From Symbiodinium natans (lineage: Eukaryota; Sar; Dinophyceae; Suessiales; Symbiodiniaceae): 10,377 bases of DNA. The DNA lies in assembly GCA_905221605.1 (NCBI GenBank), contig CAJNDS010002077.1, positions 687,501-697,877 of the forward strand, read 5' to 3'. Below are positions 6,701 through 10,377 of this stretch, piece after piece. The notes below the pieces were generated by a model. The model was not told the origin of the DNA. It saw only the letters and a program-made list of their open reading frames with translations, and did not search any database. The stretch's first letter is position 1. The number at the start of each line of letters is the position of its first letter. The translations under genes were made by a program, and so were the position numbers.

Positions 6701-7852
6701 GTGAGCTTGCGCAGACCGTCTGATTCCCGTGTGGTGGGGTATGTCTCAAAGGTGTTACCTTTCGGCGCTTCCGCCAGCGTCACGGCATTCAACAGGGTGG
6801 CCCGACTGCTCCAGAGAATCCTGCAGGAAGCCTGGGTAATGACAAGCAATTACTTCGATGATTATCCCCTGCTGGAGTTGTCAGCACTTGCCGGGAGTTG
6901 TGAGAAGACCGTGCACAACATCCTTTCCCTTCTCGGCTTTACCCGAGCCGCTGACAAGGAGGAAGGCTTCGCTCCTTCTGCAAACCTCTTGGGTGTCACC
7001 CTAGACCTGTCTGACCCCACCCTTAAGCATGTCAGAGTTGCAAATCGCGAGGACAAGTGCACCGAGATGTCCGCCTCCATCGACCAGGTGCTTGACAAGG
7101 GTTTTCTTAAGGCCTCCGAGGTCGCATCTTTGTTCGGACGCATTCAGTTCATGGAAGGCCAGCTGTTGGGGAGGTTGGGGCGTTTAGCCCTCATGGAGCT
7201 TAGGTCCCTGTGCTCTTCAAATGGGGAGTTGCGTCTTGGCAAGTTTGAGTGCGATGCCTTCCAAAACCTTAAGCAGCGCTTGGTTTCGGGCCCCCCTCGG
7301 GCAATCCCCACGGCGATACCGAGAGGGTGTGCTTGCGTCTTCACCGATGGGGCCTGCGAGTTTGAAGACGGTCATCCTGTCTGCACCATAGGCGGCATCC
7401 TTTACCACCACCATGAGGGAAGTTGGAACACCCGCTTCTTCGCGTGCAGGATGCCCGCCGCTCTTGTTCAAAAGTGGAGCAATGCCGGCAAGCGCCATTT
7501 GATTGGACCCGTTGAGTTATTTGCAGTTGTCGTCGCCAGACGACTATGGGGGTCTTACTTGAATTCCTCAAGGGCCTTGTTTTTCGTGGACCACTCAGGT
7601 GTTCATGCCGCCTGTGTGAGTGGGACCTCCAGGGACACTGTGTGGCGATCACTTCTTGTCGAGTTTGAGCGGGCCGATGCAGTGCCCATGATTGGTTGGA
7701 TAGCACGTGTACCAAGTCCTAGCAATCCTTCGGACGCTCCCTCAAGGGGCTCGTCAAACTTTCCTTTCTGGGGCACTTGCTCTCGTGATCACCCTTCATG
7801 CTGCATGTCAGGCGAACTCCTGAGCCCGCTTGAGTTGAAGAGGGATGTCTAA
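3668..7852 (+). CDS. Pol polyprotein: 2OG-Fe oxygenase-like, C5-methyltransferase-like, reverse transcriptase, RNase H
   Basis: The frame is open from the codon after the Gag UGA to TAA at 7850-7852, 1394 codons. Residue numbers here and in the domain entries count from the TTG at 3707. The first in-frame ATG is at 4079 (residue 125), so expression by readthrough from Gag is more likely than its own start. Order: Ser/Pro-rich linker (1-110) with a degenerate internal duplication; oxygenase-like fold (about 115-255); linker; methyltransferase-like domain (345-550); a conserved-looking helical connector (610-880) with a W-R-K-W-A and E-x-L-H pattern; reverse transcriptase (about 885-1100); RNase H (about 1205-1350). 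No protease or DDE integrase motif is visible. RT and RNase H catalytic residues are all present. The ORF's last codons lie inside the B1 repeat. Canonical DIRS elements put an adenine-type methyltransferase after RNase H; here a cytosine-type one precedes the RT. Confidence 0.85.
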   Translation, partial: LGPQSVEFGDPGPLHFAGQGQPVQDAAEQPCSNLKISSGSDAVWQPTPGAANAEVQSLPRDSPKLSGGSDASRQPNLQALRIAPAPEGEATPSQSSSSPKSATLLHAIETFDSLPDVAVSRTPHAIRDKVQKSFYSGMYRRGPLVGLRSSVTQFPEAVKVITRLIAEVAPAHQFSSFVILEGSELGIHRDAQNACLPNLVIPLTRFEGGELAVADPEGHVVSHGGQSFRARLCDLGRGPIAFNAQGLQHAVMPFKGRRLVLIAYCLKNVGSLDGASCRALRALGFRLPTKEPPPRTLPAVVTGFPDLRPSGCSSPSPSGHPASPDTAMQEAAASEGPPGPSTAMTDSTALPAVRPQKLMFLELCCGSAGLSAAFRALGFQVLAVDHPGNRHVPLVHCVHLDLRLESSWGYLRRLVQARQVFLIHIAPPCGTASRARGIPIKGQPSPPALRTEAFPAGLPGLSPSWQAKVDSANSIYRHAARFCAWLLEEAPHTHFCVENPARSYMWLLPEFLHLRPRCSVVPYDACMHGGARAKHQELWTSLPELSALARQCDNSHPHRPWGILPSGDFSTADEAEYPEVFCTRYASAASLALGASHAMPSPSGLSNESARSATHKQPRTSKAVVLIDEYHYQVTVPLPSGQLPALDDKNCLCAALGPVPVGSKVLRVNFEGGVVFPKRPRPDRNLADQVLMAGHSAVASITCGVYRDPLQFAKLSLTLTHPFDVATALPDQALTVLARVLLDGPLTVVRRRLDLYLTWRKWAQELEGREEQLHASLHPSVASVVRGKKLLLLDRIAKSLDWPDEHLHHDLTHGFRLVGEEKPSGVFPLDPKPAELTVDGLMEQAEVLKPLLWDKIAQSPANPHEQELFDITHAESSEKGWLDPARSWDELEDYFKGSWVPARRFAVEQRGKLRPIDDLAENGVNSAFAPCDKLTLRAIDEIVWTAAFIMRALICKAYVHVPLSTGEVISGPLHPFWASNTSRARPLVKTVDLKSAYKQLPLHPSDHRLCVVSLRRPSDSRVVGYVSKVLPFGASASVTAFNRVARLLQRILQEAWVMTSNYFDDYPLLELSALAGSCEKTVHNILSLLGFTRAADKEEGFAPSANLLGVTLDLSDPTLKHVRVANREDKCTEMSASIDQVLDKGFLKASEVASLFGRIQFMEGQLLGRLGRLALMELRSLCSSNGELRLGKFECDAFQNLKQRLVSGPPRAIPTAIPRGCACVFTDGACEFEDGHPVCTIGGILYHHHEGSWNTRFFACRMPAALVQKWSNAGKRHLIGPVELFAVVVARRLWGSYLNSSRALFFVDHSGVHAACVSGTSRDTVWRSLLVEFERADAVPMIGWIARVPSPSNPSDAPSRGSSNFPFWGTCSRDHPSCCMSGELLSPLELKRDV
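3778..3895 (+). repeat. Degenerate duplication in the Gag-Pol linker
   Basis: Segments 3778-3807 and 3862-3895 share ttctgg, atcggatgc and ggcaaccga in the same order, differing by a 3-nt insertion and a few bases. In Pol they encode two copies of a Ser-Gly-x-Ser-Asp-Ala...Gln-Pro motif. This looks like a short tandem duplication in a disordered linker. Confidence 0.55.
4049..4471 (+). other. Fe(II)/2-oxoglutarate dioxygenase-like domain in Pol
   Basis: Residues about 115-255 show the double-stranded beta-helix signature: metal ligands H175-R-D177, a F-E-G-G-E-L turn at 193-198, distal ligand H236 and R245 in G-R-R as the 2OG carboxylate ligand candidate. The H-x-D is followed by Asn179 (H-x-D-x-x-N), which leaves room for a TET/JBP-like nucleic-acid oxygenase as well as a prolyl-4-hydroxylase-like one. 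The substrate cannot be told from sequence. All metal ligands are present, so an active enzyme is plausible. Confidence 0.65.
4739..5356 (+). other. SAM-dependent cytosine-C5-methyltransferase-like domain in Pol
   Basis: Residues 345-550. Motif I is F-L-E-L-C-C-G-S-A-G-L (347-357), with acidic D372 in the expected SAM-ribose position. A motif IV-like A-P-P-C-G-T (413-418) supplies candidate nucleophile C416, and a motif VI-like V-E-N-P (484-487) supplies E485. Classic enzymes have P-C-Q and E-N-V, and no Q-x-R-x-R motif VIII is seen. A later Cys/His cluster (C513, C539, H543, H545) could bind zinc. The Rossmann methyltransferase fold is well supported; base and target specificity are inference. 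Confidence 0.65.
6359..7006 (+). other. Reverse transcriptase domain in Pol
   Basis: Residues about 885-1100. K-L-R-P-I-D-D (899-905) is the fingers motif. V-D-L-K-S-A-Y-K-Q-L (978-987) is motif A with catalytic D979. L-P-F-G-A-S-A-S-V (1017-1025) is motif B. F-D-D-Y (1050-1053) is motif C with D1051 and D1052. All three catalytic aspartates are present. The K-S-A-Y-K-Q and L-P-F-G pattern fits DIRS-class RTs. Confidence 0.88.
7319..7756 (+). other. DIRS-type RNase H domain in Pol
   Basis: Residues about 1205-1350 carry the four acidic ligands expected of an RNase H: D1214 in F-T-D-G-A, E1270 in P-V-E-L, D1295 in F-V-D-H-S and D1343 in N-P-S-D-A-P-S-R. The last motif is typical of DIRS-class elements. 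The domain would remove the RNA template during cDNA synthesis. It runs to within about 30 residues of the Pol stop, and no further domain follows. Confidence 0.82.
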
Positions 7853-8114
7853 GGCGCGCTCACTCGTGTACGGTGATGCGTGACCTTGGAGGCCCTGGGA
7901 GGGCTTTTGGATTCTCCCGACTTGTGGCATTGCCATCGAAGAAAAAAAGGAACAATCGCGCCCAAGTGAATAAGTTGATCATTCGTCTATTCTGTTGAAT
8001 GAGACCACTAGGGTCCTTTGCTTATCCACATGGGATTCAACTTTTATATTCGTCTGATGCTATACACGTACATTGGGATTTACACTTATCTCCGAAAAGT
8101 TGTTGTGGCTATAA
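7842..8114 (+). repeat. B1: internal copy of the split direct repeat
   Basis: This 273-nt segment matches 8454-8727 at every base except one missing G (near 7938). It begins with gggatgtctaa, so it includes the last two codons and the stop of Pol, and ends at gctataa. Inside are a hairpin GCCCT-ggg-AGGGC (7892-7904) and an A7 run followed by gg (7942-7950). A small ORF starting at 7999 recurs in B2 with a different end and is not considered a gene. Confidence 0.9.
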
Positions 8115-8147
8115 GCTTGATTGGAGACTCGTCTCCTATAGCTTTAT
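8111..8147 (+). repeat. Near-palindrome across the B1/A2 junction
   Basis: The core is GGAGAC-tc-GTCTCC (8123-8136), a perfect 6-bp inverted repeat. It is flanked by ataagct (8111-8117) and agctttat (8140-8147), which are complementary apart from one extra T. The left arm contains the last four bases of B1 (ataa), so the symmetry spans the junction at 8114/8115. In Ngaro/PAT elements this junction corresponds to a recombination-derived site, so it is a candidate recombinase recognition or crossover site. Confidence 0.55.
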
Positions 8148-8158
8148 AGACACACAAT

Positions 8159-8188
8159 GTTTCAAAAGTTGTCTGTCACTTTTGAAAC
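8159..8188 (+). repeat. 11-bp perfect inverted repeat in A2
   Basis: GTTTCAAAAGT (8159-8169) and ACTTTTGAAAC (8178-8188) are exact complements around an 8-nt loop. This is the strongest hairpin in the window and lies 44 nt into A2. It may be a protein-binding site or an RNA structure at the transcript end. Confidence 0.65.
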
Positions 8189-8212
8189 TCGCTTTTCGGA
8201 TCTTTGTAACCT

Positions 8213-8227
8213 GGGAAGCTACTTCCC
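8213..8227 (+). repeat. 6-bp inverted repeat with 3-nt loop in A2
   Basis: GGGAAG (8213-8218), loop cta, CTTCCC (8222-8227). It is the third inverted repeat within about 105 nt of the B1/A2 junction. Confidence 0.5.
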
Positions 8228-8436
8228 TCGTATAGCAACTTGCGTGCATCATGCTTTTAACATTTGCTTGTCATGACGCCGCTTGCAGTATTTGGGGAAC
8301 TTGTGAGTATCATGATTTTTAAGAGATTGAGAATTTTTCAACCTTGAGGTAAGGCTCTGCATTTTGACCTTGTCTGCATCGTCAAGCTGTGGGCTGAGAG
8401 CATTTGAGATAGACAGAGAGCCTGAAAAAATTCTTT

Positions 8437-8452
8437 CCCCACCCACCCACCC
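8437..8452 (-). other. G-quadruplex motif at the A2/B2 boundary
   Basis: The + strand reads CCCC-A-CCC-A-CCC-A-CCC, so the minus strand has four G-runs with single-T loops, the arrangement that gives very stable parallel quadruplexes. It ends one base before the B2 repeat begins at 8454. If A1 is a true copy of A2, the same tract should sit at the A1/internal boundary upstream. The location suggests a role in template switching or cDNA end formation, but this is inference. Confidence 0.7.
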
Positions 8453-8453
8453 G

Positions 8454-8727
8454 GGGATGTCTAAGGCGCGCTCACTCGTGTACGGTGATGCGTGACCTTG
8501 GAGGCCCTGGGAGGGCTTTTGGATTCTCCCGACTTGTGGCATTGCCATCGGAAGAAAAAAAGGAACAATCGCGCCCAAGTGAATAAGTTGATCATTCGTC
8601 TATTCTGTTGAATGAGACCACTAGGGTCCTTTGCTTATCCACATGGGATTCAACTTTTATATTCGTCTGATGCTATACACGTACATTGGGATTTACACTT
8701 ATCTCCGAAAAGTTGTTGTGGCTATAA
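8454..8727 (+). repeat. B2: terminal copy of the split direct repeat, right end of the element
   Basis: 274 nt, identical to 7842-8114 except for one extra G near 8551. It ends at gctataa (8721-8727), after which the sequence (cag) diverges from the gcttg that follows B1. The near-perfect identity implies recent copying or gene conversion, consistent with repeats regenerated at each replication cycle. Confidence 0.88.
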
Positions 8728-8756
8728 CAGTTTATGTGGAAACACTAAAACAAAAA

Positions 8757-8779
8757 GTGTGTGTGTGTGTGTGTGTGTG
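8757..8779 (+). repeat. (GT)n microsatellite
   Basis: An uninterrupted alternating GT tract of 23 nt, 29 nt beyond the right end of the element, preceded by an A-rich stretch. It can adopt Z-DNA and is likely length-variable. Confidence 0.92.
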
Positions 8780-8838
8780 CGTGAATGCAAACGGAGCTGG
8801 TCCGTGGTCGTGAAGAGAGGGAACCGTTCACAACGCCT

Positions 8839-8876
8839 ACATGGCTGCTTACACAACCTTCACAAGCAGGCCATGT
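8839..8876 (+). repeat. Imperfect 12-bp inverted repeat in the right flank
   Basis: ACATGGCTGCTT (8839-8850) and AAGCAGGCCATGT (8864-8876) pair apart from one bulged G, around a 13-nt loop. It lies between the GT tract and the AT-rich block in sequence with no gene. It could be part of an old short element. Confidence 0.5.
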
Positions 8877-8900
8877 CGTCCATACAATGATGCCATTGAA

Positions 8901-8992
8901 TCAAAAAGAAAAATATAAATAAATAAAAAAAATCATATATATATATATATGTATATCTATATATATACATATGTGTACATATTTTTATATAT
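8901..8992 (+). repeat. A-rich then (AT)n low-complexity block
   Basis: An A-rich segment with taaataaataaaa is followed by (AT)n at 8934-8950 and further interrupted TA repeats to 8992. It contains self-complementary stretches (tatatgtata with tatacata) and contrasts with the GC-rich surroundings. It could be an unstable microsatellite or the A-rich tail of an old retroposed sequence. Confidence 0.8.
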
Positions 8993-9018
8993 GCTAGGCG
9001 TAGCTGGCAGGGCCTAGC
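8993..9018 (+). repeat. 7-bp inverted repeat after the AT block
   Basis: GCTAGGC (8993-8999) and GCCTAGC (9012-9018) are perfect complements around a 12-nt loop, directly at the edge where the AT-rich block gives way to GC-rich sequence. Confidence 0.4.
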
Positions 9019-9157
9019 TTGCATCACCTGTCTGCTCGCCCCCTGCGCAGCCCAGCTGGGAGGTGGCTAGAGACTTGCAGATGGGTCAGTGTAAAGGACC
9101 ACCCTGAAGGACAGAGCAAACTGGGCACCAGTCTTGAACTCAGCTGGCTGATCGCAG
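9019..9157 (+). other. Non-coding stretch before the right-hand coding region, possibly intron end
   Basis: No long frame is open here. The last bases, ctgatcgcag at 9148-9157, resemble a 3' splice site immediately before a frame that opens at 9152 and becomes protein-like from 9158. The stretch may therefore be the 3' part of an intron of the downstream gene. Confidence 0.25.
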
Positions 9158-9667
9158 ATATTGTGCTTACCCGGACACCAAATTTTTGAGGATGCCCCCA
9201 TCGGCTTTGTCTCTCAATATGCTAAAATTGTGGTGCAAATCAAGTCCTTGCTGCGTTCAAGCTACCCTGAGGAGGAACTAGGAGACCAAAACATGAGCCT
9301 CATGGAGGCCTGCCAAGCCTCCTCGGACTTCCCTCTGAGAGGGCGATCCAACACGTGGGATATGGGGGCGTTCAAAAATTTCCTAAGTGCCAACTTTGGA
9401 GCTTTAAACCGATACTTTGGTGCAATCACAACTGCGTGTTCGACTGGACCCACCTTTGGCGTGTGTGTCTTTGTCACGAGCAGAGCGTCGGGCTTCCTGT
9501 TCCGAAGCGAGGCTGGATTCGCTCGTGCAACCTCATCATTCACACGTGGACTGGGCCCGTTGATCTTTCTCACACCACCCTATCCGGATGGAGTTGGTGC
9601 TTGTTTTCAAATGGCGGCTTGCTCGGCGAGGAATATCTGCGCACGCAAGCCAGCCTGTGGAGCATAG
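9152..9667 (+). CDS. Unidentified coding segment, first part of the right-flank gene
   Basis: The frame is open from after the TGA at 9149-9151 to a TAG at 9665-9667. There is no ATG until 9292, so it is probably an internal exon beginning near 9158 or a fragment. The translation up to about 9430 is protein-like (I-F-E-D-A-P-I-G-F, K-I-V-V-Q-I-K-S-L-L, F-L-S-A-N-F-G-A-L-N-R-Y-F). After that it loses protein character while another + frame gains it. No domain is recognised. The sequence is outside the retroelement and shares nothing obvious with it. It is listed separately from the next entry because the frame change could be a frameshift, a sequencing indel or an unseen intron. Confidence 0.45.
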   Translation, partial: SQILCLPGHQIFEDAPIGFVSQYAKIVVQIKSLLRSSYPEEELGDQNMSLMEACQASSDFPLRGRSNTWDMGAFKNFLSANFGALNRYFGAITTACSTGPTFGVCVFVTSRASGFLFRSEAGFARATSSFTRGLGPLIFLTPPYPDGVGACFQMAACSARNICARKPACGA

Positions 9668-10377
9668 ACGGCCCTGGCGTCGCTCGAGCCCCGCACAAAC
9701 AGGCCTTTCGGGAGCAGAGGGTTGCTGACATCCTTTTACCTCAGGATCGCAAAGTCGGGATCAACCTGTTTGCCAAGCCCACACTGGCCACTGCCTGGGT
9801 GCTAAAAGCCTCTTGGAAAGACGGACAGGACATTCTGTACCGAGATCTTAAAAATGAGAGCCAAGGGCGTACCCCCTACTTTTGCTCTAAGTATTATTGG
9901 GGCACCGTGCCGGACTTACAAGCGCAAGGACTCACCCTGGATCCTCTTCCTAGCGCAGTATATTGTGTGCCCTATCAAGCAGCAAAAGAAAGTGACGGTG
10001 CGGCCAAGTACCTCACACACCTCCTGGGTGATGCCAAACTGCTGGCACCGCCGAAGCGAGGACCGGCGCCGAGGGTCGACGGTTTTTTTCAACACAAGGC
10101 TGGCATTGACCAAGCCTTGCAAGGCCTCGTTCCAGCGCGAGCAAGTGAAGCCACTCTGGAAACTGCTATCGATGACTCCCCGGGCAACAGCCCTGTGCCC
10201 GCGGGAGTCCAAAGTTCCGCGGCGGCTTGCCAACCCAAGGTGGCCAGTTCTCAGCAGCCGGTTCACGGCTTGCGCGCCTGCACGCCCCGCTCTAATCCAA
10301 CCAAGGCCGGGAGATGGGGAGCGCCCGGGCACATGCCTGCTCCCAAGGCGCGTGGTTGGGTGGCGGGTCCAGCGAAG
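9271..10377 (+). CDS. Unidentified coding segment, open to the window end
   Basis: This frame is open for 369 codons from after a TGA at 9268-9270 to the last base, with no stop and no ATG until close to the end. It is therefore an exon or the downstream part of a frame-shifted gene. From about 9430 the composition is protein-like, including a Lys/Trp-containing globular section (A-W-V-L-K-A-S-W-K-D-G-Q-D) and S-K-Y-Y-W-G-T-V-P-D-L. Around 10063-10086 it encodes A-P-R-V-D-G-F-F, which resembles a degenerate PCNA-binding box (Q-x-x-h-x-x-F-F) with the Gln replaced by Ala. The final part is Pro/Ala/Ser-rich and probably disordered. I do not recognise the family, and the box alone does not make it a replication protein. 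Confidence 0.5.

Larger units (their letters stand above)
8115..8453 (+). repeat. A2: unique segment between the B repeats (expected right copy of A1)
   Basis: These 339 nt separate B1 from B2 and are more AT-rich than the ORFs. No copy is found in 1-367 or elsewhere in the window. In a split-direct-repeat element a matching A1 would form the left terminus, upstream of this window. The first 120 nt are dense in inverted repeats and the last 17 nt are a C-tract. No protein-coding signal is convincing. Confidence 0.6.
1..8727 (+). mobile_element. DIRS/Ngaro/PAT-like tyrosine-recombinase retrotransposon, left end outside the window
   Basis: The element combines a tyrosine recombinase, a Gag-like zinc-knuckle ORF, and a Pol with reverse transcriptase and a DIRS-type RNase H ending in an N-P-S-D-x-P-S-R motif. 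It has no DDE integrase, no aspartic protease motif that I can see, and no long terminal repeats. Its 3' end has a repeat-unique-repeat layout (B1-A2-B2) typical of split direct repeats. The ORF order YR, Gag, Pol differs from canonical Ngaro (Gag, RT-RNase H, YR) and is a circular permutation of it. The right end is set at 8727, where the B2 copy stops matching B1. The left end is not seen: nothing in 1-367 resembles A2. All long ORFs are intact, so the copy looks young. Confidence 0.85.

Noticed and set aside
7892-7908. GC hairpin followed by TTTT in B1 (and in B2), like a bacterial intrinsic terminator
   Set aside because: The window is eukaryotic by all other signs, the stem is only 5 bp, and a competing stem (7897-7901 with 7914-7918) exists.
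7999-8890. Two small ORFs (7999-8235 and 8612-8890) with the same N-terminal sequence
   Set aside because: The shared part only reflects the B1/B2 repeat; the ends differ because each runs into different DNA, so a conserved protein is unlikely.
10063-10086. FEN1 identity for the right-flank protein, from the PCNA-box-like A-P-R-V-D-G-F-F
   Set aside because: No nuclease motifs are visible upstream, and the box lacks its Gln; one short motif is not enough.
1-10377. LTRs, CRISPR arrays, tRNA or rRNA genes, spliced-leader relics
   Set aside because: I saw no long terminal repeat pair around the ORFs, no spaced short repeats, no cloverleaf or rRNA signature, and no spliced-leader-like sequence.

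Overview
The window reads as nuclear DNA of a dinoflagellate, most likely a Symbiodiniaceae or Suessiales type. The grounds are GC-rich eukaryotic coding sequence, eukaryotic ATG contexts, GT and AT microsatellites, and a retroelement whose domains match ones I associate with dinoflagellate genomes. This host assignment is inference, because no ribosomal or other marker gene is present.

Positions 1 to about 8727 hold most of one tyrosine-recombinase (DIRS/Ngaro/PAT-class) retrotransposon, with its left end outside the window. All its long ORFs are on the + strand and in the same frame: an unidentified ORF tail (2-301), a tyrosine recombinase (368-2131), a Gag-like zinc-knuckle protein (2426-3667) and a very long Pol (3668-7852). 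Pol carries, in order, a Fe(II)/2-oxoglutarate oxygenase-like domain, a cytosine-methyltransferase-like domain, a reverse transcriptase with an FDDY centre and a DIRS-type RNase H. Gag and Pol are separated only by one UGA, in the UGA-CUAG context known for stop-codon readthrough, and Pol has no in-frame ATG for about 400 nt. A Gag-Pol readthrough product of about 1808 residues is therefore likely.

The 3' end is built as B1 (7842-8114), A2 (8115-8453), B2 (8454-8727). B1 and B2 are identical except for one inserted G. This matches the right half of a split-direct-repeat terminus (A1-ORFs-B1-A2-B2), and the matching A1 should lie upstream of this window. A2 starts with three strong inverted repeats and ends with a C-tract that is a four-run G-quadruplex motif on the minus strand, exactly at the A2/B2 boundary.

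From 8728 on is right flank: a (GT)n tract, an imperfect inverted repeat, an AT-rich block, and then from about 9158 a protein-coding region that shifts frame near 9430 and stays open to the window end. I do not recognise that protein.

Together the element appears to encode packaging (Gag), copying (RT/RNase H), recombinase-mediated integration (YR), and two domains that could act on DNA bases (MTase and dioxygenase). The ORFs show no internal stop, so this copy could be recently active.
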